Positions 34,369 to 43,375 of a DNA stretch of 64,000 nucleotides are shown piece by piece. This stretch comes from JAFAGX01 sp035623335 (GTDB taxonomy: Bacteria > Acidobacteriota > Terriglobia > Terriglobales > Acidobacteriaceae): positions 1 through 64,000 of the forward strand of contig DASPTQ010000166.1 of NCBI GenBank assembly GCA_035623335.1, in the 5' to 3' direction. The translations under genes were made by a program, and so were the position numbers. Positions within the stretch are counted from its first letter, which is position 1, and every line of letters begins with the position of its first letter. The notes under the pieces are model-generated. The model was not told the DNA's origin and ran no database searches. It saw only the letters and a list, made by a program, of their open reading frames with translations.

Positions 34369-36000
34369 ATGCGTTCGCTGACAATGTTTTTTGCGCTTGT
34401 GATGCTTTCGATGGCGCCGGGTGCACTCGCTCAAGCTCAAGACGCGGACGCCTCCAACGCGGCACCACCGGCCTCCGCGAGCGCAAGCAAGCAGGAAGTT
34501 AACGAGCTGCGCCAAGAGGTGATCGAGCAGCGGAAGACCATCGAAGAACTAAAGGCGATCGTCCAACAGCTTGCCCAGAGCAAATCCCAAACCCAGGCGA
34601 GCTCGGCGCAGGTCAAGCCGGTTGCCGATAGCACGCTCCAAGCCGGCTCCATCGCAGGCGCTGGGGACGGGAGTGCACACTTATTGAATACGGTCCTGGT
34701 GCAGCCCGAGCCTGCTCCCGAGGCGGAGATGATCGATCCGCAGGCACCGCCGGCTCAACCCAAGAAGGAACCGCCGCTCACCGCCGGATGGAACGGAGAG
34801 CACTTCTTCATTCGAAGTCCTGACGGTCAATTCAGCATCAGCCCTTACGGCTATGTAGACACTGATTACCGCGCCTACAAAGGCGACGGAGCCCCGTCGA
34901 ATACGTTTGTTGTCCGCCGCGCCCGCTTTGGCTTCCAAGGCAACTACGGCTCCCACTTTGATTTCGCTCTCCTGACCGATGCCAACTCCACCAGCGGCGC
35001 CATCGTCCGCGATGTCTATCTCAACGTGAGAGTGCGGCCCGAGTTCCAATTCCAGGCTGGTCAATTCAAGGAGCCGTTCGCTCAGGAAACCGGAATCGGT
35101 GCTACCAACCTGGATTATACCGAGCGTGGCTTGCAATCCCTTCTCTACCCCTGCGCTATCACCGCGTATCGTTGTCCCGGCATCACGCTGCACGGCGACA
35201 TCGACCACGGCGTAATGCAGTACTGGGTGGGAGCATTTAACGGCCGAGGCGGCGTGGCGGCCAATGTGGTGAACGAACCTGAAATTGTTGGCAGGTTGCG
35301 CTTTTATCCCTGGCGCAACACTAACAACAACTGGTTCAAAGACTTTGCCTTCGGCGGCTCCATTTCTTCCGGCCACTCTCGGGGTCTTTCCGGTGACGTG
35401 AGCTTTAGCGGCACCATTCCGGACCAGACCTACACGTTTTTCCCCTCGCTCCCGATCAATGGTCCCATCAACCGGTACGAAGGTGAATTTACCTACCTCA
35501 AGGGACCGTATGCAGTGCGCGGCGAATACGTCCAACTGCAAGAGCAGCGGGACAGCGTAGGCTCGGAGGCGGTCGGCGGATTGGGGTTCCTGACGCTTCC
35601 AGGCGTCGGCGCCAAGGCCTGGAATATTAGCACTACTTATCTCGTGACCGGCGAAAAGAGGCCGGAGAACGGCACGCCGCGGGTGAAGCGCCCGCTGTTT
35701 GGCCCTGACACCCCGGGCGGCCAGGGACGCGGATGGGGAGCGTGGGAAATCGGTGTCCGCTATTCCGGCATCCAGGCAGACTCGCCCGCGGCGAACTTCC
35801 TGAGCTATTACGTGCCGGGGTTTGTCCCGCAATACAACTTTCACACCGACCAGATCACATTTGGAGTCAATTGGTATCTCAATTATTGGGTGAAATACCA
35901 GTTCAACGTTGACATCAATCAATTGCACCAGCCCAGCACGATCGGGCAGGTGCCACAGAATTTCTATGCGCTGGTCCAGGAATTGCAGTTCAGGTTCTGA
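34369..36000 (+). CDS. OprP/OprO-type porin with N-terminal coiled coil
   Basis: GGGAGAG precedes the ATG. The 543-residue protein has a signal peptide ending ALAQAQ, a coiled-coil stretch (about 38-70, EVNELRQEVIEQRKTIEELK), a Pro/Ala-rich linker and a C-terminal barrel (about 140-543) with phosphate-selective porin features: FQAGQFKEPF, RRARFGFQGNYG and a last residue Phe. The name is by family; the transported ion is not known. Next is a lipoprotein gene 72 bp downstream. Together with two following surface-type genes it appears to be one operon. Confidence 0.88.
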   Translation: MRSLTMFFALVMLSMAPGALAQAQDADASNAAPPASASASKQEVNELRQEVIEQRKTIEELKAIVQQLAQSKSQTQASSAQVKPVADSTLQAGSIAGAGDGSAHLLNTVLVQPEPAPEAEMIDPQAPPAQPKKEPPLTAGWNGEHFFIRSPDGQFSISPYGYVDTDYRAYKGDGAPSNTFVVRRARFGFQGNYGSHFDFALLTDANSTSGAIVRDVYLNVRVRPEFQFQAGQFKEPFAQETGIGATNLDYTERGLQSLLYPCAITAYRCPGITLHGDIDHGVMQYWVGAFNGRGGVAANVVNEPEIVGRLRFYPWRNTNNNWFKDFAFGGSISSGHSRGLSGDVSFSGTIPDQTYTFFPSLPINGPINRYEGEFTYLKGPYAVRGEYVQLQEQRDSVGSEAVGGLGFLTLPGVGAKAWNISTTYLVTGEKRPENGTPRVKRPLFGPDTPGGQGRGWGAWEIGVRYSGIQADSPAANFLSYYVPGFVPQYNFHTDQITFGVNWYLNYWVKYQFNVDINQLHQPSTIGQVPQNFYALVQELQFRF

Positions 36001-36072
36001 GAAGTAGCGACACAGCTGATGAAGGGGAGAGATGACCGCCGGTCGTCAAGGGAAAGTCTAGGAGGAGATTCA

Positions 36073-38034
36073 ATGAGATCGAGGATTCTTCTGATGCTTC
36101 TCACCGGGTTGTTTGTCATGGTAAGTGGCTGTTCCAGCCCAGCAAATTGCCCAGTGTGCGGCACGACCAAGGCTGGTGCCTATGCTGATATCGTTAACAT
36201 TCCCGTGCCGGAGCACAATCCGACTGGTGAACCCGGCGGTCCCTTCAATTCTTTCGACATAAGTTGGGTGGATCCCGTCCACCACCTCGACTACATCTCC
36301 GACCGCATTGGTCTGGCGGTGGTTGTGGTGAACACGGTTCAGAACCTCGCGGTCAATGCGATTCAGGGCGTCAATGCGGTCACCGCCGCGGGAAATCAGG
36401 CCAGTCTGTGCGATCCCACCATTCCGCCCATCATTGACGTGGTTGGAAACTTCACCCGCTACGGGTGCCGCAATGCGCCTTTTCACCTTATTTCCGGCTT
36501 TGGCGCCAACGGTAAGTTCGGCGGCTTCCCTGGCGCGCAGTGCTGTGCTTCGCGCGCTAATGGCGTGAATCCGATGTCTGGCCCGGACGGAGAAGAAGTA
36601 ACCCCAGACGGAAAGACCCTGTTTACGGCTGACGGCAGCGCGAGCGTTATTGTTTTCGATTTGACTACCATGGATCTGACCCAGAGCCCGCCCACTCCTC
36701 CTACCGTGATCGCCACCATTCCCACTGGAACGGGTGCGGACTACGACGGCCCGCTGGGTATTGGCCCCTGCATCGCTTCCTGGAACGGAGAAGCTGGTTC
36801 GGCCGCCACTTGCGGAGACGACCGGGCTGACGAAATGGCATACGACCCTACTCATCAAGTTCTCGCCGTTATTAACGGCGACCCGGGATTACCTTTTGTC
36901 ACGTTGATTGACATGTCGGGCGTAGTCGCTAGAACGAGCCGCTGCCTGCCGATGGTCCCAACGCTGGCCTACGGCCCATACGCAACGGCTCCCACTTTCA
37001 CGCTCGCCAACTATGGAACGGGTTCCGGTTATCCCTTCCAGGGATCAGGGACAGCGATCCCCCAGCCGTCACCGATATTGGATCCGGGGGTAGCCGGCAC
37101 TTCGTTTAATCCCCCGAGCTGCATTCTTGGACAAATCTACTACGACGGAGCTGGCGGACTGGCCTCTGGAGGATCAGGAGCTACGTATGGACTAAACGCG
37201 AATGTTCCGGTGGACACCGTTATTGCTGCGGCTAGTGTGGGCGGGGCCCCATTCCCGTGCCCGGATCCTTCCAATCCCCACGTTTTCAGTGGCATTTCCG
37301 GCGGAGCAGCCAACGCCAACCCAGCAATCGGTCTCCCGGGTTTGAGCGGCGTCCTGCCCAACGGGAGAACATATACAATTCCCTGCCATCACGGACCGAT
37401 CGTCGATCAAACGTTGGGAACTTTTTGTAACCAGGCTAACCCGGGAGGTAACTGCTCCGGGGCTATTTCCCCAGCGGGGCTGGGTGGCATGGTGTGGAAT
37501 CAAAATACCGGCCACTTGCTGCTGACGAACCCCAATTCCATTGGAATCACTAATATTGGAAGCGTCGATGAGATTGATCCTCGGCTGGGAAATCCTAACG
37601 GTCCGATTGTCGTCAACACCTTCGTGACGCCCAATTGCATGCCCACCAGTGTGGTGCAAGGGCCGGGCGATAACTTCCTGGTAGGCTGCGCCGATCACGA
37701 CGGGGAGGCTTTCCCTCCGAACCAATACATCATCAACGGCACGACCGGCAAGATCATCACTGAAATCACCAATGTGGGCGGTGTCGATGAGGTCTGGTAC
37801 AACCCCGGCGACAACAAATATTACCTGGCTGCCCGAGACATGCCGAACGGCCCGGTCATGGGCGTGATTGACGCTGGGACGAATACCTGGTTGGTGAACG
37901 TGCCGACCAACGCCAATTCGCACAGCATCGCGGTCGATCCCAGCAACAATCATGCCTTTGTGCCCATGCAGTCGGGCGGCATTTGCACGACGCAAAGTAG
38001 CAATGGTTGTGTTGGCGTGTTTGCCCAGCAATGA
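36073..38034 (+). CDS. beta-propeller lipoprotein (YVTN/SMP-30-like)
   Basis: The start at 36073 has AGGAGG upstream. The 653-residue protein begins with a lipoprotein signal, lipobox VSGC at about residue 19. Repeated blade-like phrases occur, such as TPDGKTLFTADGSASVIVFD, DQTLGTFC, GNPNGPIVVNTFV and HSIAVDPSNNHAFVP, with many Asn, Gly and Pro residues. This suggests a surface or periplasmic propeller of the YVTN type. Several Cys pairs may form disulfides. It follows the porin and precedes an LVIVD-repeat protein, and these probably make one envelope complex. Confidence 0.72.
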   Translation: MRSRILLMLLTGLFVMVSGCSSPANCPVCGTTKAGAYADIVNIPVPEHNPTGEPGGPFNSFDISWVDPVHHLDYISDRIGLAVVVVNTVQNLAVNAIQGVNAVTAAGNQASLCDPTIPPIIDVVGNFTRYGCRNAPFHLISGFGANGKFGGFPGAQCCASRANGVNPMSGPDGEEVTPDGKTLFTADGSASVIVFDLTTMDLTQSPPTPPTVIATIPTGTGADYDGPLGIGPCIASWNGEAGSAATCGDDRADEMAYDPTHQVLAVINGDPGLPFVTLIDMSGVVARTSRCLPMVPTLAYGPYATAPTFTLANYGTGSGYPFQGSGTAIPQPSPILDPGVAGTSFNPPSCILGQIYYDGAGGLASGGSGATYGLNANVPVDTVIAAASVGGAPFPCPDPSNPHVFSGISGGAANANPAIGLPGLSGVLPNGRTYTIPCHHGPIVDQTLGTFCNQANPGGNCSGAISPAGLGGMVWNQNTGHLLLTNPNSIGITNIGSVDEIDPRLGNPNGPIVVNTFVTPNCMPTSVVQGPGDNFLVGCADHDGEAFPPNQYIINGTTGKIITEITNVGGVDEVWYNPGDNKYYLAARDMPNGPVMGVIDAGTNTWLVNVPTNANSHSIAVDPSNNHAFVPMQSGGICTTQSSNGCVGVFAQQ

Positions 38035-38162
38035 GCGAACGGAAGGGGCCCAGAGTCAGAATTGGGCAAAAGAGGTTCACAATTCATCGTTCTGGGGGAC
38101 TGAGCCGTGATATAGTTCGCTCAAGAGGAGCGGGGGCTCATCTGAGGCTCGGCAAAGGGATC

Positions 38163-38792
38163 ATGCAAAGTTTTCGCGGAAGAATGGTGGTGTGTGTAGT
38201 TGTCGCCGCGTTGGCATCGATAACCGAAGTGCCGCTGGGGCTTGCCAGCGATCCGCCTCCCAAACCTACCGAGGTGCCGGCTAGGGTGATCGCGCACCTG
38301 CCGCTTCCCCAGGCTACGGGAAGCGAGATGCTGCTGCAAAAGGAAAACGGAAAGAATTATCTGTACGTGCAGCAAGCTGCGAAGCAGGGCTTCATGGTCG
38401 TAGATGTTTCCAAGCCCGACAAGCCAAATTTGCTTCGACGAACGGCAGAATCTAACCCGGCTACGGCCGGCAATCTGCAAATGGTCAGCCCAGACGTGGC
38501 CATTGTCTCGGCTCCGGAAAAGAGGCCCTCGACTCTTACCAGCAGTAACCACCCCACTCAAACGGTGCGCATCGTGGACCTGAGTGATCCGCGCAATCCC
38601 AAGACTCTGCAGGAATTCAGTGGAGTCACGAGCCTGCTCCCCGACGGCGGGCACGGCCTGATCTACCTGACGAACAATGAGGGATTGTGGATTCTCCGCT
38701 ACAACCGCCCTGCTTTGCTTGAGCCTGCCAGAAAGAAACCGCCATGCGATTCGAATGCGGCAATCATGGCTATGCCCCCGGAGTGCAACTAG
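38163..38792 (+). CDS. LVIVD-repeat exported protein
   Basis: The ATG at 38163 follows AAAGGGATC. The 209-residue product has a signal peptide (hydrophobic 9-25) and at least two LVIVD-type repeats, FMVVDVSKPDKPNL and VRIVDLSDPRNPKTL, as in bacterial surface propellers. It is short for the family, with few blades, so it may oligomerise or be a fragment. It follows the propeller lipoprotein by 128 bp. A near-match to the CRP-type motif (GTGA-N6-TCGC) lies about 50 bp upstream. Confidence 0.7.
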   Translation: MQSFRGRMVVCVVVAALASITEVPLGLASDPPPKPTEVPARVIAHLPLPQATGSEMLLQKENGKNYLYVQQAAKQGFMVVDVSKPDKPNLLRRTAESNPATAGNLQMVSPDVAIVSAPEKRPSTLTSSNHPTQTVRIVDLSDPRNPKTLQEFSGVTSLLPDGGHGLIYLTNNEGLWILRYNRPALLEPARKKPPCDSNAAIMAMPPECN

Positions 38793-38828
38793 CTTCCGAA
38801 CCTCCGGCCAAACCGAAACCAAGATCAG

Positions 38829-39197
38829 CTAACGGTTCTCGCATTCTCCTGCGACGGTTTGAATGGATTTCACCGTAAGCGTGACAGGACTGGCATTTCC
38901 CATCTTGTTGATAGCGTCCTCGCTCGTGCTCAAGGTAGGCGACTCTGTTCCTGTAACCTCCACGCGTTTTCCAAGGTACGATTTTAGCCTGTTCTTACCG
39001 CCCTGCAATTGATAGGTATTGCCCTGACTTTCTTTCATCAGGACATAATCGCCGTTCAACTTGCTGACGCAGCCGCGCACTGTCACCGATCCGTCATGAT
39101 TGTTGTTCGCAGCCTGATGCGATCTTCCTGATGAATCTGACTGTGCCCATAGGAAACTAGCGGCTAGCAATACTGCAGACCAAATTGCGATTCTCAT
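38829..39197 (-). CDS. small secreted protein, paralogue of 39273-39656
   Basis: The 122-residue product has a signal peptide (hydrophobic 4-18) and a compact domain starting VTVRGCVSKLNGDYVLM, with YLGKRVEVTGTESPTLS and a C-terminal Cys near the end. It is about half identical to the next gene upstream by eye. The layout, a single OB-like beta domain with two Cys, is common in soil acidobacterial secretomes, but no function is known to me. It lies in tandem and same orientation with its paralogue, 75 bp apart. Confidence 0.72.
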   Translation of the reverse strand: MRIAIWSAVLLAASFLWAQSDSSGRSHQAANNNHDGSVTVRGCVSKLNGDYVLMKESQGNTYQLQGGKNRLKSYLGKRVEVTGTESPTLSTSEDAINKMGNASPVTLTVKSIQTVAGECENR

Positions 39198-39272
39198 ACA
39201 ACCCTCCGCGCATACCCTGCGTCGGAAGATTAGGATGGCGAGTTTCCGGGCCGGGGTTGGCTCCCATCGGCC

Positions 39273-39656
39273 TCAGTTTCCCGAGCACCTGTTCTGGATG
39301 GTCTTGATGGAGTGCACCCTGATCGTGACCGACGTGGCCGTGCCTCCCCTTGCCAGATAGTCGGAACTCGTGCTCAAGGTCGGCGACTCGACACCCGTAA
39401 CCTCAACCTCGTGTCCCAGGTACGACCCAAACCTCAATTTCTTCGTCCCCTGAAGTTGATAGCTGTTGCCCTGGTCTGCCTGGGTGAGGATGTAATCGGT
39501 GCTCGACTTAGCGACACAGCCTCGGACAGTGATCTCGTCCTTCGCCTTTTTCGGTTGGCTTTGATTCGTCCCACCCGGCGGATTAGGACTCGATGTCTGC
39601 GCGTTCAGCGAAAGGCTAAAGCAAACTACCAGCAGGAAGATTACCTTTTGCGCCAT
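39273..39656 (-). CDS. small secreted protein, paralogue of 38829-39197
   Basis: I start at 39656 (MAQKVIF), giving 127 residues with a signal peptide ending LNAQ. The domain ITVRGCVAKSSTDYILTQ, then YLGHEVEVTGVESPTLST, matches the neighbouring gene. The conserved Cys in RGCV and one near the C-terminus could pair. Tandem duplication with divergence is the likely origin. The mature proteins are probably periplasmic or surface-exposed; function unknown. Confidence 0.72.
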   Translation of the reverse strand: MAQKVIFLLVVCFSLSLNAQTSSPNPPGGTNQSQPKKAKDEITVRGCVAKSSTDYILTQADQGNSYQLQGTKKLRFGSYLGHEVEVTGVESPTLSTSSDYLARGGTATSVTIRVHSIKTIQNRCSGN

Positions 39657-40017
39657 ACTCACTACCTCCACGGCATATTACGAGTATATAAGGTTGGATT
39701 CCAGGCCGGTGATCAAGGCGGACCATGGTCCTCCCCCGGGGCATTGCTGCTCCCAACCCCCGCACTAACTGCCTTTCCAAGCGAGGGGTTTTCGGTCTCG
39801 GTGGAACCGAGGCGAACCTCTAAGGCTCACGCGCACTCAGTGCTCAGTCCTATCGCCTCCGCTGACTCTTCCAGAATGGGGACCGGCGATGACACCGGGC
39901 CGTAACGATCTTCGGCGAGAGGTCAGTTCCGGCGCGCAGTTACCGGCGTAATCTCATGAAGAAGATAGGCCATTGACCAATACAACGAGTGACCGTAGAT
40001 TCGCGCAAGGGGGTAGT
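39657..40017. other. intergenic spacer
   Basis: About 360 bp between divergent units. I see no supported gene. It contains an A/T-rich segment (ACGAGTATATAAGG near 39680) that could be part of the promoter for the secreted-protein pair. Confidence 0.35.
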
Positions 40018-40293
40018 ATGAAAGACATTCACGAGGTACTGCGGCGCAAGCAGGCAAAATACGCCCAACTAGGAAAACACATCGAGATGTTGCAGGTGGC
40101 AGTGGATAAGCTCCGCGAAGTTGCCCCTTTGCTAGCCGACACAGAGGATGACGACGTGGCCGTTCTGTCCGAAGTGGATGAGCAACCAGGGTCCGGAAAA
40201 GCTGTTTCTGCTACTACTGCCGGAAATTCCGGCGCCTCTCCGTCTGGAGCAGGTGCAAAGCCCGGCCGGACCTCTACTCCGCGCTGGCCCTAA
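40018..40293 (+). CDS. short coiled-coil protein
   Basis: The ATG at 40018 follows AAGGGGG. The 91-residue product begins MKDIHEVLRRKQAKYAQLG and continues with heptad-like leucines to about residue 40, then an acidic stretch (DTEDDD) and a Ser/Ala/Gly/Pro-rich tail that is probably disordered. No enzyme motif is present. It is 39 bp upstream of the receiver-PilZ protein and most likely co-transcribed, so it could be a partner of it. Confidence 0.65.
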   Translation: MKDIHEVLRRKQAKYAQLGKHIEMLQVAVDKLREVAPLLADTEDDDVAVLSEVDEQPGSGKAVSATTAGNSGASPSGAGAKPGRTSTPRWP

Positions 40294-40332
40294 AAAACTG
40301 GCACCTCAATCGCGTACCCCGGGTTGGCACAT

Positions 40333-41436
40333 ATGATGTTCCACGCAATTCTTGTCTCTAAAGACGATGACGCCGCTGCTAGGCTCAATACGGTGCTCTC
40401 CCGATTTGGGATCTCTAGCAGCTGCTGTGGATACGCTGAGTCAGTTAGCCAGTTGAAGGTACAAAAGTACGATGCGGTCGTGGTCGACTTTGATGACCCG
40501 CAAGGCGCCGCACGCGTACTCAAGAATGTCCACCACTCGCCGGCCGGGAACGGAACGGTCACGGTCGCTCTTCTTAGTGACAAGGCGAAAGTGCGCGAAG
40601 TGTTTGGCCAGGGCGCCCACTTCATCCTATACAAGCCCTTTTCCACACCCCAGGCCGAAGCCAGTCTGCGGGCGGCCAAGGCGCTGGTCATGCGGGAGCG
40701 TCGCTCTTGCTGCCGAGTTCCCTTGCAGCTTCCGATCCAGCTTAAATGGCAAGATAAGCCCGTCGATGGGATTCTGCTCGACTTAAGCGAAACCGGCATG
40801 GACATCCTGGCGGCCCAACCGCTTCGAGCAGCCGCCTCGGTCAGCGGGAGCTTCAAGCTACCTGGCGAAAGCACCGAACTGGAAGTGCGTGGCGAGACTG
40901 CATGGGCTAATCCGAATGGCGAAACGGGCGTGGAGTTTCTCGATCTACCGGAGAAGATTCAGGCCACGCTGAAGAAATGGATTGCCGCCAACGCACCGGC
41001 ATCTCCGCCTGCCGACGCCCAATCGGTCACGAATTGCAAGTTGACGGATCTGACCCTGGGGGGCTGTTACATCGAAACCGAGTCCCCATTCCCGGAAAAC
41101 TCCGGTATCACCCTCTGCCTAAGGGCAGACAAGGTGGAAGTCGAGGTCGATGGCAAGGTCCGCGTGGCGCATCCGGCGTTCGGCATGGGGGTAGAATTTG
41201 CCTCCCGCACCGCAGAAGAGCGGGCTCAAGTTGAAAAATTTATCGGATTTCTCACGGCTCGCCCAGGGCTGCTTCCGGAGCTGTCGGTTTTCCCTCGAAC
41301 TCTGTCCACCCCCGATGGCGACTCGAACGCATCGTCGGCGGAGCCGCTGGATGATCCGCTGCTCGAATTGCTGAACCGCCATGAGTCGCTAAATCAGGAT
41401 CAATTCCTCGAAGAACTTCGTCGTCAACGCACCTAA
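40333..41436 (+). CDS. receiver-like domain with two PilZ domains
   Basis: Starting at the ATG at 40333, the protein has 367 residues. Residues 1-120 resemble a receiver (AVVVDFDD with candidate Asp, YKPF with Lys). Two PilZ domains follow: the first starts at RRSCCRVPL (RxxxR type) and has DLSETGMD; the second has DLTLGGCYIET but lacks a clear RxxxR. PilZ domains bind cyclic di-GMP, so the first is the probable sensor and the second may be degenerate. It would link phosphorylation or another input to c-di-GMP-controlled behaviour. The acidic C-terminal tail is likely flexible. Confidence 0.85.
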   Translation: MMFHAILVSKDDDAAARLNTVLSRFGISSSCCGYAESVSQLKVQKYDAVVVDFDDPQGAARVLKNVHHSPAGNGTVTVALLSDKAKVREVFGQGAHFILYKPFSTPQAEASLRAAKALVMRERRSCCRVPLQLPIQLKWQDKPVDGILLDLSETGMDILAAQPLRAAASVSGSFKLPGESTELEVRGETAWANPNGETGVEFLDLPEKIQATLKKWIAANAPASPPADAQSVTNCKLTDLTLGGCYIETESPFPENSGITLCLRADKVEVEVDGKVRVAHPAFGMGVEFASRTAEERAQVEKFIGFLTARPGLLPELSVFPRTLSTPDGDSNASSAEPLDDPLLELLNRHESLNQDQFLEELRRQRT

Positions 41437-41632
41437 GATACTGACTCCACCTGAATAAAGGTGCAAAACGGCGTATGGGGCCTGCACGCCGTCTCTCGTG
41501 CCGGCCCCCTCACGCCGGGCTAACTCCACCTCGAATGCAGTAAGTGTAGCCAATACCTTCTGCGCACAGGTTTCACGCAAGTTAATTTCCGGTAAAATCC
41601 CGACAAATTTGTCCACAAGCGTGCGTGTACGA

Positions 41633-43297
41633 ATGGAGAGCTTGCCAGGACGTCAAGAACCATATCCGAGTGAGAGCAAACCTTTGTGCGGCTGGCCCCT
41701 CCTGGCCATCGCCGGCAGCGCATTGGCCGTTGTCCTTCCCTTCTTGGTTCTCGGCATCCCCTCCGGCCACGATTTCGAATTTCACCTGCATTCCTGGATG
41801 GAAGTCGATGCCCAGTGGCGGCAAGGAATTGTTTATCCCCACTGGGCTGCCTTGGCGCACTATGGATTCGGGGAAACGCGGTTTCTCTTCTATCCTCCTG
41901 CCTCTTGGCTTTTGGGCGGCATCCTTGGGGCGATTCTGCCCTGGGCTGCTGTCCCGGGAGTGTATGTATGGCTTGCCTTAACCCTCTCAGGATGTTCCAT
42001 GTTTCTGCTCGCCCGCTCCTGGATAGATCGGCGGGATGCAGTCTTCGCCGCGGCTCTCTTCATCGCTAACCCCTACTATCTTGTGGAGGTGTATTGGCGC
42101 AGTGCATTTGCAGAACTGCTGGCGGGCGCGTGGTTGCCACTCTTGCTGCTGTATGCGTTACGACTCGAGGATCGGGACAGCCGAGCCCGGGTTCGCTTGG
42201 CACTGGTGATCGCGGGTGCGGCTCTTACCAACGCTCCCGCCTCGCTGATGGTGAATTATTCGTTCGCCCTGTTGGCTTTTGTTCTCGCGTTCCGGCTGCG
42301 GTCCCCGAAGATCTTGTGGGCGGCCACTCTGGCCGCAGGATTAGGCGTGTCTCTAGCCGCCTTTTATATCCTTCCAGCCTTCTACGAGCAGCCTTGGATC
42401 AACCTTGCACAAGTCTTGTCCGAGGGCGTGCGACCTCAAGATAATTACTTATTCACCACGATTGCCGATCCCGTTCACAACCGCTTCAACTTGTTCATCT
42501 CCCTGGTTGCCACGGCGGAGTTTGTTGTGCTCGCCATCGCTGCCTTCGGTTGGCGTAACGGGCGCAGCCAACGGCCGCAGCTTTGGTGGACGCTTCTGAT
42601 CTGGGCTGCTACCAGCACATGGCTCATGCTTTCGCCCTCGGCGATCTTCTGGGCACATCTCCCCTGGTTGCGCTTCGTGCAGTTGCCTTGGCGCTGGCTG
42701 CTCTGCCTGAACCTAATTTTGGCTCTTCTGGTGACTCTGGCATGGAGGCACTGGGTTTGGCGAGGAGTGATTCCTCTAGCCTTGCTGGCGGTCCTGCTGC
42801 TCACAGGGCATCGTGTCCAACCACCCTGGTGGGATCGTGCCAGCGATGTGGCCCAGTTGCTGAGGCAGCACGAGGGTGGAGCGGGCTATGAGGGTGCAGA
42901 TGAATACGCTCCTGCCGGCGCTGATCCTTACAATATCAAGTTGGACGCACCGCGCCTGGCTTTCCTCGGAAGTGGAGCGGCGCGCTTCAATGTCGATCAA
43001 TGGGGCCCCGAGAAAAGATCGTTCACTGCCGAGGTTAGCCAGCCTGGCCAGGTCGCAGTGCGGCTCTTTGCTTATCCCGCCTGGAGAGTGGAGGTGAACG
43101 GACGCAGAGTAAGCCCGGAAGTCCTGGAGGATGACGGACAAATGCTGATCCCGATACCGGCAGGAGTCAGTCGCGTCGAAATCCGCTTTGTTCGCACCTG
43201 GGATCGGACACTGGGGGAGGCCTGCTCTCTGATAGCAGTGGCGGGTCTGCTGGTGTGGTCGACGAAACACCGCCGGTTGCTGAAAGCTCAGAAGTAA
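41633..43297 (+). CDS. polytopic membrane protein, PTPS-related domain family
   Basis: The ATG at 41633 gives 554 residues. Around ten hydrophobic helices span residues 25-420. The early GHDFEFHLHSWMEVDAQW and later YPPASWLLGG are hallmarks of the 6-pyruvoyl-tetrahydropterin-synthase-related membrane family, which resembles glycosyltransferases of the YfhO/GT-C kind. The C-terminal 130 residues form a soluble beta-rich domain (VRLFAYPAWRVEVNGRRV), as in YfhO-like proteins. A role in envelope glycan modification is likely but not proven. The next gene, rdgB, begins 78 bp downstream. Confidence 0.8.
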   Translation: MESLPGRQEPYPSESKPLCGWPLLAIAGSALAVVLPFLVLGIPSGHDFEFHLHSWMEVDAQWRQGIVYPHWAALAHYGFGETRFLFYPPASWLLGGILGAILPWAAVPGVYVWLALTLSGCSMFLLARSWIDRRDAVFAAALFIANPYYLVEVYWRSAFAELLAGAWLPLLLLYALRLEDRDSRARVRLALVIAGAALTNAPASLMVNYSFALLAFVLAFRLRSPKILWAATLAAGLGVSLAAFYILPAFYEQPWINLAQVLSEGVRPQDNYLFTTIADPVHNRFNLFISLVATAEFVVLAIAAFGWRNGRSQRPQLWWTLLIWAATSTWLMLSPSAIFWAHLPWLRFVQLPWRWLLCLNLILALLVTLAWRHWVWRGVIPLALLAVLLLTGHRVQPPWWDRASDVAQLLRQHEGGAGYEGADEYAPAGADPYNIKLDAPRLAFLGSGAARFNVDQWGPEKRSFTAEVSQPGQVAVRLFAYPAWRVEVNGRRVSPEVLEDDGQMLIPIPAGVSRVEIRFVRTWDRTLGEACSLIAVAGLLVWSTKHRRLLKAQK

Positions 43298-43375
43298 CCA
43301 AAGGGAGGAAGGTAAGCCCGGGGAACCGATCGCCATCGGCTTTCGTTCGTTCCTTGTTCCCTTGGCAGGTAAATC

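Noticed and set aside
34681..35928. Long open frame (415 codons) on the minus strand opposite the porin gene
   Set aside because: Composition is antisense-like with no ribosome site or domain, and the plus-strand porin has signal peptide, motifs and a good ribosome site.
38107..38120. GTGA-N6-TCGC before the LVIVD gene as a tenth regulatory site
   Set aside because: One mismatch in a conserved base; kept out of the site list though its position is suggestive.
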